DNA from: G963662605 sp963662605
GTDB taxonomy: Bacteria; Bacteroidota; Ignavibacteria; Ignavibacteriales; Ignavibacteriaceae
DNA: 64,000 nucleotides
Assembly (NCBI GenBank): GCA_963662605.1
Contig: OY759785.1
Coordinates: 3,286,001 to 3,350,000, forward strand
Reading direction: 5' to 3'
The notes under the pieces are model-generated. The model worked only from the letters and a program-made list of their open reading frames with translations. It did not search any database and was not told the DNA's origin. The position numbers and the translations under genes are program-made. Shown here one piece after another: positions 45,001 through 53,459 of the stretch; the first letter of the stretch is position 1; every line of letters begins with the position of its first letter.

Positions 45001-45195
45001 GGGTGTTTTGTCAATAATATTGGTATTGAATTGAATTGTAATAAGATTAGAATATCGAACATTTACATCATTGTAAAAAATATCTCGTTCTGTTCGCATG
45101 TTTCTTGTAGCTGCTTTATGAAGCTGGCAATATGCATTATCCCCATTACTCAAAATGATCAAAAAAAATAATACTGTTAAACCACCTCGCTTCAC
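42049..45195 (-). CDS. T9SS-exported subtilisin-like serine protease with beta-helix and TPR regions
   Basis: This 1048-residue protein starts at GTG 45195 behind a strong AGGAG site, with a signal peptide ending AYCQ. A propeptide (about 40-160) precedes a peptidase S8 domain with Asp203 (ISINDS), His232 (GGHGTSVAG) and Ser398 (GAGTSDAAP). After about residue 470 comes a parallel beta-helix-like region with polymorphic repeats, then a TPR-like helical stretch (about 790-900). A T9SS type A C-terminal domain ends it (NYPNPFNPNTTISFQLP, SGVYFYALQ). The last combination is unusual. It may degrade extracellular protein or process surface proteins. Confidence 0.9.
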   Translation of the reverse strand: MKRGGLTVLFFLIILSNGDNAYCQLHKAATRNMRTERDIFYNDVNVRYSNLITIQFNTNIIDKTPGIKTASISDIKSEVLRKYFSTIIQRYGCVNLEKVFPKTYWGDTVRTHRRTHQPVKVPDLSQIYRINFSQLVPIDSIIVELKKLPFISFAEPPSECHFVSAPSDPLYTGNGKWAFDRIFAERAWDITRGSHDIVISINDSFDDTSSTQIHEDLISKVVNATLPYYGGHGTSVAGIAGATTNNDTGIASLGWNLNLMLNTWGHEGVYEAVSNGADVINFSWIPGNSATRTAIDYALSQGVVCVGGAGDESINDLIIPFIAEPAGYYFSSTKQVIAVSATRWDGQNETFVDGWNYCPGTDYFVGPTQSFIDCAAPGMSINIITGHNTYSSQGAGTSDAAPFVSALAGLILSINDALTPSQIYTIITNTTDKVGQYSYLPVGSTGKTWNKYLGYGRINAYKALKYTIENYGGTFTQNVIIPKGDTWNLQPGVTLKFADNCSLIVYGVLHAQGTASNKITFDRIGSAGYWGYLQFDSSYVAQGGNINCLNNVIVKHSAGIKILRSDCVQIVNSVIDSCVQGIYIENSSPWIVGSDIRPNNNAIYGSGLASPYINNNVLHKESEYPGYHTCLGIYLTEYMLPTASQNTISGFDIGMYYGGTSVAAWFLDDQGYYPYPNNQIINNNTGLMVGWGAICCAGGQYDYGFNSIHSNTRDLYCYLNSNIWVDGNYWGGGNPTSPYCDNTSHIYFTSTLSTDPWNLNNYQKPQESTHSVPELLKKSKNTDVYAKLAKGFALEKSGKIDEAIMHYKDMAGENIAANAALTQIALLSKKFNKGDIKPFLIELLERKNENESDIIGLLANIALDNGNYDEAMNLYNDIISRFPDSYLALNARLNKVFAALHVEKNVKKAAQILSELEQISITDVGLNQRMQIAREFILKPSSDEYSANKKALHATNAGNVITEYALSNNYPNPFNPNTTISFQLPQDVYVKLMIFDALGREVKTLINEKKRKGIYTVKFDGANLPSGVYFYALQAEGFYLTKKMLLVK

Positions 45196-45687
45196 TTGCT
45201 TCTCCTATCAACTGATTGAGTTCATTATATCAAAATAGAACCTATCGCATGCTATGCTTTATTTTAGTAGAAATTGAATTTAGTGCATTATGATTTGTAT
45301 TATTATAATTAGTTCCAACCTGCTTATATTCTTGCGACTATAATAAAAAAAAACAAGATTAAAGTCAATAGTGATTTTATCGTCGAGTTTTAACTTTATT
45401 CGGTATATTAGGAGTTAGGTGTGATTGAGGAAGTACTCGAAAGCGCATTTTATCTCAAAACCTATTAAAATATTAGAGAGTTGAGTGATAATCTGCGAGT
45501 GCGTATTAACAAATATGTCCTTGCACAGGAACTTCATCCTTGATATACGCAAAACGCAAAAATGACTTATCGCAATAATGCATAATACCCCCGTCAATTC
45601 AACGACTCGGTTTTGAAGTGACACCTAAAACTGGAAACACTAACAAGTGATTAGTTTTGCAACCGCCAAGGCGATTTATGTATACCT
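45196..45687. other. 492-bp gap upstream of the subtilase gene
   Basis: A 69-codon minus-strand frame starting with GTG (45415-45624) has no ribosome site or recognisable features and is not called. The region is AT-rich. It must hold the subtilase promoter near 45200-45400, and I see no repeat or RNA gene in it. Confidence 0.45.
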
Positions 45688-46950
45688 TTAATTATCCGTT
45701 GCGGGATTTCCATTAGGAGTATCTTTCACAAAAGTCATAATTATCAACCCCACAATAAAGAAAAACGCAGTTGATAGAATTGCCCATTTCTGGTTTCCGG
45801 TTGAGTAGCTGATGAGTCCGAATACAACGGGGCCCACAATTGCAGAGCTCTTACCAAAGAATGAATAGAAGCCAAAAAATTCAGTTTTTCTGTCGGGTGG
45901 AGTAAGTTTGGACATCAGTGAGCGGCTTGTTGACTGCGACGACCCCATCGCGGCACCGGCGAGAAGTCCGGTGATATAAAAGCCTATGGTGCTTGTGGTT
46001 GAGTAAGCTATGCCGACCGTTATCAGCCAGATGATGAGTGTTACAATCAGTGTTTTCTTCTGTCCGACCGTATCGGAAATAATGCCTAACAAAATCGAAC
46101 CGATTATTGCAGTGGTTTGTACGGTTGCGAAAAAGATAAGTATGTCCTGAGTGGAAAATCCGAGTGTCGTGCTCGCGTAGTTCCCCGCGAAAAATATTAC
46201 CGTGTTAACGCCTTCAATGTAAAAGAAGTACGCGAGCAGAAATGTTGCTAAATTTTTTACGTGCTTTAAGTGCGATATGGTATTAAATACTCTGGTGAAT
46301 CCGATTTTAATATATGATTCGTTTGTCGCTCTTGGTTTTCTGTTATCCTTCAATGAAACGAAAATCGGAATGGAGAACACGAGAAAGAAAAGTGCCGCGA
46401 CGATGAATGTCAATCGTATTTCATTTACTTTGATAAATGGATATACGATACATAATGTTGCAAGCGAACCAAGATACCCCATGGCGAAACCATACCCGCT
46501 AACCCTGCCGTAATTTTTAGGTGTGGTGATCTCGGGCAGAAAGGCATCGTAAAAAACGAGTCCGGCTTCAAAACCGATATTGGCGATAATAAAAAACAGC
46601 AATCCAAGAAAGATGTCTCCCTTTTGCACAAAAAACAGCAATCCCGTAAAAACGATGCAGAGCGCCGTAAAGAAAAGGAGAAAACGTTTTTTACCCGTGG
46701 AGTAATCTGCAATAGCACCAAGAACGGGAGCAATAACCGCCGTGACCAGCATCGCTGCGCTGGTCCCAAGGCTCCAGTAAAAATCGCCAATGGATTGATT
46801 GCCGGTAACTACTTTTTTAAAGTAGATGGCATACAGAAACGTAACAACAATGATTGAGAATGAGGTGTTTGCAAAATCAAATAATGTCCACGCGAAAATT
46901 TTCTTCCGCGAGGAATCCGGAACATCAGTTTGGTTTTTTTGAGGCTGCAA
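45688..46950 (-). CDS. MFS permease of the UMF1/BtlA-like (Atg22-type) family
   Basis: The 420-residue protein has about 12 membrane segments. Its N-terminal FAWTLFDFANTSFS and YFWSLGTS-type blocks, the YSTGKKRFLLFF loop, and FYDAFLPEITTPKNYGRVSGYGFAMGYLGS are signatures of the UMF1/Atg22 MFS family. The start is TTG 46950, and the gene overlaps the end of nusB by 26 bp. The substrate is unknown; some relatives are linked to amino-acid or sugar efflux. Confidence 0.85.
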   Translation of the reverse strand: MQPQKNQTDVPDSSRKKIFAWTLFDFANTSFSIIVVTFLYAIYFKKVVTGNQSIGDFYWSLGTSAAMLVTAVIAPVLGAIADYSTGKKRFLLFFTALCIVFTGLLFFVQKGDIFLGLLFFIIANIGFEAGLVFYDAFLPEITTPKNYGRVSGYGFAMGYLGSLATLCIVYPFIKVNEIRLTFIVAALFFLVFSIPIFVSLKDNRKPRATNESYIKIGFTRVFNTISHLKHVKNLATFLLAYFFYIEGVNTVIFFAGNYASTTLGFSTQDILIFFATVQTTAIIGSILLGIISDTVGQKKTLIVTLIIWLITVGIAYSTTSTIGFYITGLLAGAAMGSSQSTSRSLMSKLTPPDRKTEFFGFYSFFGKSSAIVGPVVFGLISYSTGNQKWAILSTAFFFIVGLIIMTFVKDTPNGNPATDN

Positions 46951-47395
46951 CTAATCCTCTGCCGGATTTTTGGATTTTGTTTTCTGACTGAAGCATACTC
47001 AAAAGTCTGTCCATAATGCCGTTGATAAACTTACCGCTTTCCGGTGTGCTGAATTCCTTACCCAGTTCAATCATCTCATTGATGGTTACTTTGGGTGGTA
47101 TGTCCTGAAAATATAAAAATTCGCATAAACCGAGGCGGAGGATAATGCGGTCAATCGCCGCGATTCTTTCTAATTCCCAGTTTTCTACCTGTGCCGCAAT
47201 AATCTTATCGAATTCTCCACCGTGAATAATAACACGGTCAATGAGGTGCTGAAAGAACGCAACTGCGGTTTCGTCATGTATTTCGCCCCTGAACGATTCT
47301 ATTAGCGCTTCTCTTCCCTCACGATTGTACTCAATCGCGAATAATACCTGCACTGCTTTTTCTCTAACTAATCTTCTTGCTGATTTTTCTGCCAT
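46925..47395 (-). CDS. nusB: Transcription antitermination factor NusB
   Basis: ATG at 47395 (MAEKSARRLVREKAVQVLF) gives 156 residues, the usual length; the frame begins upstream but without support. The helical NusB fold is shown by the arginine-rich N-terminus that contacts boxA RNA and by the C-terminal IDRIILRLGLCEFLY and PPKVTINEMIELGKEFSTPESGKFINGIMD motifs. It acts in rRNA antitermination with NusE. It sits in an apparent operon with the DUF218 protein upstream and the MFS gene downstream. Confidence 0.94.
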   Translation of the reverse strand: MAEKSARRLVREKAVQVLFAIEYNREGREALIESFRGEIHDETAVAFFQHLIDRVIIHGGEFDKIIAAQVENWELERIAAIDRIILRLGLCEFLYFQDIPPKVTINEMIELGKEFSTPESGKFINGIMDRLLSMLQSENKIQKSGRGLVAASKKPN

Positions 47396-47415
47396 ATATC
47401 CAACGTAAATAATTT

Positions 47416-48447
47416 CTATAATCCGAATAACCAAAATATCAAAAGCCCGAAACTTTCCCTAAAGTGATATGCAGCCTTTTTTTCGGGACTTAAATGTATA
47501 GATGCCCCGATTATGCTAATATCGAGGTTGTAGAACTTTGCAATCTGCTCTACCCTGTTCATGTGATACGTGTCGGTTATAACGCATATCTTGGGCAGCT
47601 CGCGATCCAACGCGAGTGAATTCTTGATAAACCGTATCTGCTCTGTGGTTGAAGTAGTCTGCTTCTCAATCCAAACGTTATTGAGCGGTATATCAAAATC
47701 CTTAATATAATTAAACGCCGCATCAGCCTCTGAAATTTCGCCCGGTGCATTCGAGCCGGTCAACTGAATATTCGCGACGGATTTATTCTGATACAATTCA
47801 ATCGCTTTATTAACTCTGGTTACTAAAATAGGGCTCGGTCTGTTTTTTGACCAGACAGCAGCTCCAAGTACTACTCCGACTTCATATTTTTGTTTCGCCT
47901 TCACCGCGTGAGGTTCCCGGACATCATACAATGCCACGATACTCAGTATAAGAAGAAAAATCATGACCGTCTGGAATACACCACGGATGAAAAAGCGATT
48001 CTCAACTTTAAACAGCTTAAACCATAAATAACTAATTGAAAAAAGCTGTATACCAAGACCGCCCAGGTACATACATATTACCGCGACCTTTTTCGCGGGC
48101 TGCCCGATCCAATAGGCCTTTGGGAACTCAAAATAATCGAGACTCAATGCCCTTGCAGCAAGCAGGAGAAAAAGCGAGATACCACCGAGAATAAGGCCTC
48201 TTTTATAAATGGTAATATATGGTGTCCCCTTAATAAAACGAAGTATGAGCAATTCTATCGTAATGGTCAAAACAATAATAAGGTTCACGATATTTCCCGG
48301 ATAACTCAGGCGGAATTCCTCCAGGCTCAAATGCTGATTATGATATTTAAAATACCATAACAAACCCAGATGCAGTACGATCAACCCCAGAAGTGAGAGC
48401 ACCTCCGTTTCGCGGAATTTGAATTTACCTTTTTTCTTCATTTTCAT
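47416..48447 (-). CDS. Membrane protein with DUF218 (YdcF/SanA/ElyC-like) domain
   Basis: ATG at 48447 gives 343 residues. The first part has about five membrane segments (LLGLIVLHLGLLWYF, LIIVLTITIELLIL, and others to about residue 185). The DUF218 domain follows at about 195-335, with VGVVLGAAVW, IQLTGSNAPGEISEADAAFNYI and NVWIEKQTTSTTEQI, then VITDTYHMNR. DUF218 proteins are linked to envelope or peptidoglycan precursor homeostasis. The active face is probably periplasmic. Confidence 0.85.
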   Translation of the reverse strand: MKMKKKGKFKFRETEVLSLLGLIVLHLGLLWYFKYHNQHLSLEEFRLSYPGNIVNLIIVLTITIELLILRFIKGTPYITIYKRGLILGGISLFLLLAARALSLDYFEFPKAYWIGQPAKKVAVICMYLGGLGIQLFSISYLWFKLFKVENRFFIRGVFQTVMIFLLILSIVALYDVREPHAVKAKQKYEVGVVLGAAVWSKNRPSPILVTRVNKAIELYQNKSVANIQLTGSNAPGEISEADAAFNYIKDFDIPLNNVWIEKQTTSTTEQIRFIKNSLALDRELPKICVITDTYHMNRVEQIAKFYNLDISIIGASIHLSPEKKAAYHFRESFGLLIFWLFGL

Positions 48448-48488
48448 ACAACAAAATAACACACCCGCAATTCAGAAGCCAACATATA

Positions 48489-48524
48489 AAAATAAAACCT
48501 CCTGCGGATTGCTTCGCAGGAGGT
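48489..48524 (-). terminator. Terminator of the Lys/Cys-repeat protein gene
   Basis: A 10-bp perfect stem (48497-48506 with 48515-48524) with an 8-nt loop is followed on the minus strand by UUUUAUUUUU. It lies 22 bp past the stop of the 48547 gene. Confidence 0.8.
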
Positions 48525-48546
48525 CTCGTAAGCTTATAAAAGAATG

Positions 48547-48957
48547 TTACTTCTTGTCAGCCGGTTTTTCATCTGCCGGTTTCTGATCGCAAGGTTTTCC
48601 GTCTTTTTTAGGACAATTTTTCATGTCTTTAGGACATTCTTTCTTACATTCCTTTTTACATTCTTTTGTACAATCTTTTTTGCCGTCTTTTTGGCATTCT
48701 TTTACGCAGGCTTTTTTATCGCCTTTAGGACATTCTTTTTTGCATTTTTCCTTGCAAGCGGCATCACATTTTTTCTTGCATTCTTTTTTGCATGCCTTAT
48801 CGTCTTTTTTGACTTTCTTAACGTCCTTTTTAACAACTTCTTTCTTTACAACTTTTTTACCTTCTTTTGCCGGAGTAGATGCAGCCGGTTTATCCTGAGC
48901 CGAAAGGCTGAAAGTTACAGCCAGAAGAACTACCATGAAATAACGAAATAACTTCAT
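48547..48957 (-). CDS. Exported Lys/Cys-rich repeat protein
   Basis: ATG at 48957 (MKLFRYFMVVLLAV) gives 136 residues with a signal peptide ending SLSAQ. The mature part is dominated by Lys and has 14 Cys, mostly spaced C-x3-C with two gaps of exactly twice that period (C-x7-C). On a helix these Cys would fall close to one face. It ends in a PADEKPADKK tail. I recognise no family. Metal binding or a disulphide-linked periplasmic protein is plausible but inferred. The base composition is biased by AAA/AAG and UGU/UGC codons. It is monocistronic, with its own terminator. Confidence 0.8.
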   Translation of the reverse strand: MKLFRYFMVVLLAVTFSLSAQDKPAASTPAKEGKKVVKKEVVKKDVKKVKKDDKACKKECKKKCDAACKEKCKKECPKGDKKACVKECQKDGKKDCTKECKKECKKECPKDMKNCPKKDGKPCDQKPADEKPADKK

Positions 48958-49034
48958 ACGAATTATCCTTTGGTTAAAGTGATTGAATGAATCTGAAAAT
49001 TGCAGCAATTAAAATACATAAACACAGCGTAATG

Positions 49035-49784
49035 TCAAATCAGTTCCACGTGAGCTTTTAAAACCCAGCCGACTTTTCCGTCCTCGAGGTGTATTCGATA
49101 CCATTTATCAACGCCGTCCTCAATTCTGACTTTTAGCCCCTCATGCACCACAAACGCATCTTTTACCCCCTCTTCCGGGGAGTTTTTAACTCCGGAAACC
49201 GGAATAACGATAACAGCGTAATCTCTTGGCTTTTCAGCATTATACCGGGCAAATGTCATAAAAACACCAAAAAGCAGCAGTATAAAAAACGGAGCCGACG
49301 TAAACAGCAAATACCGCTTTACCCGCATATCGCGTGATAGCAGAAATCCGATAAACAACCCGCCGAATATGAAACTCATGAAAATGGCGAACTTCATCCA
49401 CCCGTCGGCGGAATACATTGCCGAAACTGCATCAGCCCATTTGTACAAAAATAGCTGCGGCACAACCTCGATTTTGTCGGCGGTTCGGCTTTTAGCGACA
49501 AGCAAATTATGGCGAATGTCCTCATCACGGGGATCTAATTTATGCGCCTTTTCAAAATACAATATGGCATATCCCCATTGCCCCATCTTGAAATATGCGT
49601 TACCCATATTAAAATAGATAGAGGCACTCTCGTTTTGTGTTCCGAGGATGGATTTATACGCAGCGACTGCTTCGACATATTTTTTCTGTTGATACAATGA
49701 ATTTGCTGCTTGAAGTTTTGCATCAACATCGGAAGCAAATAGAGGAATAGTCACTAACATTATTAAAAGGAATAACTGTTTCAT
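49035..49784 (-). CDS. batE: BatE: TPR and SH3-domain protein
   Basis: ATG at 49784 (MKQLFLLIMLV) gives 249 residues, overlapping the BatD stop as TAATG. It has a signal peptide ending LFAS, a TPR pair (about 25-100; SIYFNMGNAYFKMGQWGYAILYFEKAHKLDP), two membrane segments (about 130-190) and a C-terminal bacterial SH3 domain (HEGLKVRIEDGVDKWYRIHLEDGKVGWV). This is the standard BatE arrangement in Bacteroidota aerotolerance operons. Confidence 0.88.
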   Translation of the reverse strand: MKQLFLLIMLVTIPLFASDVDAKLQAANSLYQQKKYVEAVAAYKSILGTQNESASIYFNMGNAYFKMGQWGYAILYFEKAHKLDPRDEDIRHNLLVAKSRTADKIEVVPQLFLYKWADAVSAMYSADGWMKFAIFMSFIFGGLFIGFLLSRDMRVKRYLLFTSAPFFILLLFGVFMTFARYNAEKPRDYAVIVIPVSGVKNSPEEGVKDAFVVHEGLKVRIEDGVDKWYRIHLEDGKVGWVLKAHVELI

Positions 49785-51664
49785 TATTTGCGCCCTCCTT
49801 TTAACTGAGCAAGTTCGGCTTCCATGCCGACAATGAGCGACACACAACTGTCATACAGCGGCTTCATTCTGTTTTCCTTATCCTGTGTCGGAGCAAATCT
49901 GATAAACTCGCACTCCTCAAGTGACTTTGTGAATCCCGCAATTCTTTCTTCGGAAATGGCGGCGGTTGAAAGCACTTCGGTTATTTTTTCCATACTCAAT
50001 TCTGAACGCGGAATGTTCATCTTGTATTCAATGTATCCGAGCAAGGCAAAAGAAATCTCGTCGTAGAACGCATCAACTTTGTGTGCCAGTAATGCTTTTT
50101 GAGCAGCCTTCAAGCGTGCTCTTGCAAGTTTTTCGGCTTTACGGTTGCGGAGTAATTCAAGGTTTCCCGCGAGTTTTTCTTCTCGCGATTTCCAGATCAT
50201 AACTCCTGCTATGCCCGCAATTGGGAACAGCAGCAGGAACCAGGCAAACACACTATTTGCCATGTATGAACCAACCGACTGAATATCCCGGGCTTTGCTC
50301 TTAATATACCTGATGTCTTCACCGAGCAATCGTATTTCTTCTTTAGAGTAGTTCGAGCCCTTGCCGGTATACTCGGCATCGCCCTTGGTAACTTCTACAG
50401 CGCCCGGATGAGCAGTCAAAGTGACATAGTCTTTCTTCTTAACATCAAAATAGCTGAAGGTGACCGGAGGAAGCTCCTGTTTGCCTTCAACACGGGGAAT
50501 AAGCAGATACTCAAACGATTTTTTTCCTGAGATCACACCGGAGCGTTGAATATCATCGTTGATCTTCGGATCATATTTCTCAAACGCTGCCGGTATCTGA
50601 ATATCCGGAGTCGTTAACAACTGAATATTTCCCGCGCCGCTGATTGTAAGTTTCAGTGATACGGGCTCATGCTGTTTAACCGTCTTCTTGTCGAGCTCGG
50701 CATTCATAGTGAACGAGCCTACTGCTCCGTTAAATCCTGCCGGTTTCTTTGCTTCAGGAAGCGGAATTGCTCTTACTCTTACATTATTGGAAACGGCATT
50801 GAATTCTACAGTCTGTGTCTGCTGGAAAAACGGATCGTTAAAGAAATCGTCAAAAAGGCTTTGACTCTTTCTTTTCTTCTGCAATATAACCGGGAGCTTC
50901 AAGCTCAATGGAGTTACTGTCAGTTCACCGGACTGTGATGGAAATAATGCAACCTTTTTAAGAACAGCAACGCTGTATTGTTTTCCGTTCAATGTTTCGT
51001 TAGTAAAAGTAATATTTTGTGAGGTCGTTATATCTTCAGACCAGAACCCGGTATATGAAGGCATCTTTACAACTTGCAGCGAAGCAATATTTAAGCGTGT
51101 GTACAGTTTATAAACAACCGTTACCTGTTCTCCAATGTATGCGCTTGATTTATCAGCGCTGGCACGAATAAATACGTTATCGCCAATCTCGGCTGCGCTC
51201 ACCTGTTTTTCATTACCCTGCTGTCCGCCCTTTTGAGCATTTTGTTTTGCCGAGCCCTGAACAACATCTATGATAATCGGATGCGTTTTTAATACTGCGC
51301 CTCTGTTAGTAATCGAAGCACTTCCGATAGTAAACTTTCCCTTTTCTTTCGCTTGCAAATAATATGAAAAACTTCTTGAGCCTGACATCGAACCATTGAT
51401 GATCTGCATACTGGTTGATTGATTCGGGCCGGATAGCACACTGAAATTGCCGAATGACGGCGGTTGGAAATTGCTTATTCCATTGACATCAGTGCCCGAA
51501 AACGTAAAAGTTAACTCAAACGGTTCTGTTGTGCTCACAGGATTCTGATTGACCGTCGCAGTGAAGTTTTGCGCATACCCCGTCGAAGCCGCAAAAAGCA
51601 GAGCCATCAAAACATAAAATATCCTATAACGTACAGCGTTCAATTTGTAAAAATCGTTCATCAT
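49784..51664 (-). CDS. batD: BatD: oxygen-tolerance protein
   Basis: The 626-residue protein has a signal peptide ending TGYAQ, then repeated Ig-like beta domains (residues 30-430, beginning FTATVNQNPVSTTEPFELTFTFSG) typical of BatD. A membrane segment lies at about 475-495 (VFAWFLLLFPIAGIAGVMIW), and a helical cytoplasmic tail follows. It probably couples the BatA/BatB VWA proteins to a periplasmic partner. It is 1 bp downstream of batC and overlaps batE. Confidence 0.9.
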   Translation of the reverse strand: MMNDFYKLNAVRYRIFYVLMALLFAASTGYAQNFTATVNQNPVSTTEPFELTFTFSGTDVNGISNFQPPSFGNFSVLSGPNQSTSMQIINGSMSGSRSFSYYLQAKEKGKFTIGSASITNRGAVLKTHPIIIDVVQGSAKQNAQKGGQQGNEKQVSAAEIGDNVFIRASADKSSAYIGEQVTVVYKLYTRLNIASLQVVKMPSYTGFWSEDITTSQNITFTNETLNGKQYSVAVLKKVALFPSQSGELTVTPLSLKLPVILQKKRKSQSLFDDFFNDPFFQQTQTVEFNAVSNNVRVRAIPLPEAKKPAGFNGAVGSFTMNAELDKKTVKQHEPVSLKLTISGAGNIQLLTTPDIQIPAAFEKYDPKINDDIQRSGVISGKKSFEYLLIPRVEGKQELPPVTFSYFDVKKKDYVTLTAHPGAVEVTKGDAEYTGKGSNYSKEEIRLLGEDIRYIKSKARDIQSVGSYMANSVFAWFLLLFPIAGIAGVMIWKSREEKLAGNLELLRNRKAEKLARARLKAAQKALLAHKVDAFYDEISFALLGYIEYKMNIPRSELSMEKITEVLSTAAISEERIAGFTKSLEECEFIRFAPTQDKENRMKPLYDSCVSLIVGMEAELAQLKGGRK

Positions 51665-51665
51665 C

Positions 51666-52406
51666 TCACCAATCTTTGTCCGTCTTGACTTTCACGACCG
51701 CTTTTTTGCGTAGTTTTTTCTGCAAATCCTGTTCATTGTTTTTCAAGGCTTCCAGCATCCGCTCAGCTTCTTCTTTTTTTACTTTAGGCGGTGCCTGCTG
51801 CGGCTGTTTCTGCTGGTCGTTTTTATTTTCATCATTTTTATTCTGATCGTTCTTATTCTTGTCGTTATTCTTGTTCTGATCGTTTTTATTCTGATCCTGA
51901 TTCTGCTTGTCTTTGTTCTTGTCCTGATTCTTGTCCTTGTTCTTATCCTTATTATTCTGGTTTTTATTTTGCTCATTCTTCAGCATGTTCAGAGCGTAGG
52001 ATAAGTTATACTTTGTTTCTTTGTCCTTTGGATTCAATTTAAGTGAATTTTTAAATGCGTCTATGCTTTCCTGATATTGACCTTTTTTCAGCAGCGCATT
52101 TCCTATGTTGTGGTACGCATCGGCTTTTTCAGTACCGGAGGTTGTTTTTCCTAAGGCGCTTTTATATGATTTTATCGCCTCATCAAACTTGCCCAACTTG
52201 TAATAGTTGTCACCAAGATTGAAATACCCCTTGAATTTACCCGGCTCTTTCTCGATTCCCTTCCGGAAATTAATCTCAGCATCGCCGTACTTTTTCTCTT
52301 TGTACAGATCAACACCATCGTTATTCAAAGAACGGAACGACTGGCCGAACGCGGGTATTGCAGACAGGCCGCTCAGAATAAGAATGCTCAACATTAGCTT
52401 TTTCAT
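51666..52406 (-). CDS. batC: BatC: TPR protein with Asn/Lys/Asp/Gln-rich tail
   Basis: The 246-residue protein has a signal peptide ending AFGQ and three TPR units (about 25-150; GYFNLGDNYYKLGKFDEAIKS, AYHNIGNALLKKGQYQESI). A low-complexity region of N, K, D and Q follows at about 150-205, encoded by an imperfect tandem repeat (see below), with a basic C-terminus. TPR units and position identify BatC. The start overlaps the batB stop by 4 bp. Confidence 0.88.
   Translation of the reverse strand: MKKLMLSILILSGLSAIPAFGQSFRSLNNDGVDLYKEKKYGDAEINFRKGIEKEPGKFKGYFNLGDNYYKLGKFDEAIKSYKSALGKTTSGTEKADAYHNIGNALLKKGQYQESIDAFKNSLKLNPKDKETKYNLSYALNMLKNEQNKNQNNKDKNKDKNQDKNKDKQNQDQNKNDQNKNNDKNKNDQNKNDENKNDQQKQPQQAPPKVKKEEAERMLEALKNNEQDLQKKLRKKAVVKVKTDKDW
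51800..51970. repeat. Imperfect short tandem repeat inside batC
   Basis: On the plus strand, units such as TTCTTGTC, TTCTGATCG and TTTTTATTC alternate in a run about 170 bp long, encoding the Asn/Lys/Asp/Gln tail in batC. A repeat of this kind is prone to length change. Confidence 0.7.
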
Positions 52407-53452
52407 TCTTCACTCCGCAACTTTAATCGAACCATAAGATTTTTTAGCCAAATAACCTTTTTGTCTGAAATATAAAATTCTATAATAAGCAGCAGGAGCG
52501 CCGGGATAAGGAAATAATAAAACTTATCGTCATAGTCCGTTACTTTTTTCATACCGAATTCAGTCTTTTCAACTGCCGCCAGATCCCGGTAAATAGCATC
52601 CAATTCATTACCGTTATTCAAAGCGAGGTAGTACTTGCCGCCGGATTCATTTGCCAACTGCCGCAAAGTAACCTCATCTAATTTTGTCAGCACGGTATTG
52701 CCCTGATTGTCCTGCTTAAATCCGACCTGCTTGCCGCTGCCGTCGAATACCGGAATTGGTGCTCCGTCAGGTGACCCCATTCCGATTGCATCAACAACGA
52801 TATTGTTATCCTTTGCATTTTGCAGTGCTTTGCTGATATCACCTTCGTGATCTTCGCCATCGGTAATAACGACTATGATTTTTCTCGTTGATGCTTTTTT
52901 ATCAAATGAATCAACTGCGAGATTGATCGCCGATGCTATTGCCGTGCCCGGTTCAGGCACCGAATTAACATCAACCGATGAGAGAAATAAATTCGCCGCT
53001 GAATAATCCGCAGTTAATGGAAACTGAACATACGCGCCGCCGGCAAACACGATTAATCCAATCCGGTCGCCTTGCAATTTTTTAATGAGTTCCGAAATTT
53101 CCTTTTTAGCTTTCTCAAGCCGGTTCGGTTTCAGGTCCTCCGCTTTCATACTCGCTGAAACATCAAGACAGATATATACATCTATACCGACCTGCTTCAC
53201 ATCTTCAATACGTGTGCCTATCTGGGGATTGGCGAATCCTAATATGACAAAAGCCAATGCAAGCACGAGCATACCGGCTTTACCGTAATCTTTAACGAAA
53301 CTTTTTGATTTAAAGAGTACAGCAAACGACTCAACATGCGCTATCCTGCTGAGCGCTTTCTTCTTTGCATTCATCTGCCAGACAATCAGTCCGACCAGTA
53401 GAGGAAGAATGTACAGAAGATGTAAAAATTCCGGATGTTCGAATCGTATCAT
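52403..53452 (-). CDS. batB: BatB: VWA-domain membrane protein
   Basis: The 349-residue protein has an N-terminal membrane segment (about 8-25) and a second (about 58-75). A VWA domain with MIDAS motif DVSASM is at about 95-290 and a C-terminal membrane segment at about 315-335. The sequence LKPNRLEKAKKEI is the Bat-specific block. It forms a pair with BatA encoded 7 bp upstream. Confidence 0.92.
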   Translation of the reverse strand: MIRFEHPEFLHLLYILPLLVGLIVWQMNAKKKALSRIAHVESFAVLFKSKSFVKDYGKAGMLVLALAFVILGFANPQIGTRIEDVKQVGIDVYICLDVSASMKAEDLKPNRLEKAKKEISELIKKLQGDRIGLIVFAGGAYVQFPLTADYSAANLFLSSVDVNSVPEPGTAIASAINLAVDSFDKKASTRKIIVVITDGEDHEGDISKALQNAKDNNIVVDAIGMGSPDGAPIPVFDGSGKQVGFKQDNQGNTVLTKLDEVTLRQLANESGGKYYLALNNGNELDAIYRDLAAVEKTEFGMKKVTDYDDKFYYFLIPALLLLIIEFYISDKKVIWLKNLMVRLKLRSEE

Positions 53453-53459
53453 ATCTGTG

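Noticed and set aside
45415..45624. 69-codon minus-strand frame starting with GTG
   Set aside because: No ribosome site, no match to a family, and it lies in a low-complexity AT-rich gap.
48544..48951. Plus-strand frame rich in Phe opposite the Lys/Cys protein
   Set aside because: It is the complement of Lys/Glu codons (a shadow). The minus strand has a signal peptide, a start and a terminator.
51791..52042. Tyr/Ser/Cys-rich plus-strand frame opposite batC
   Set aside because: It is a shadow of the low-complexity batC tail.
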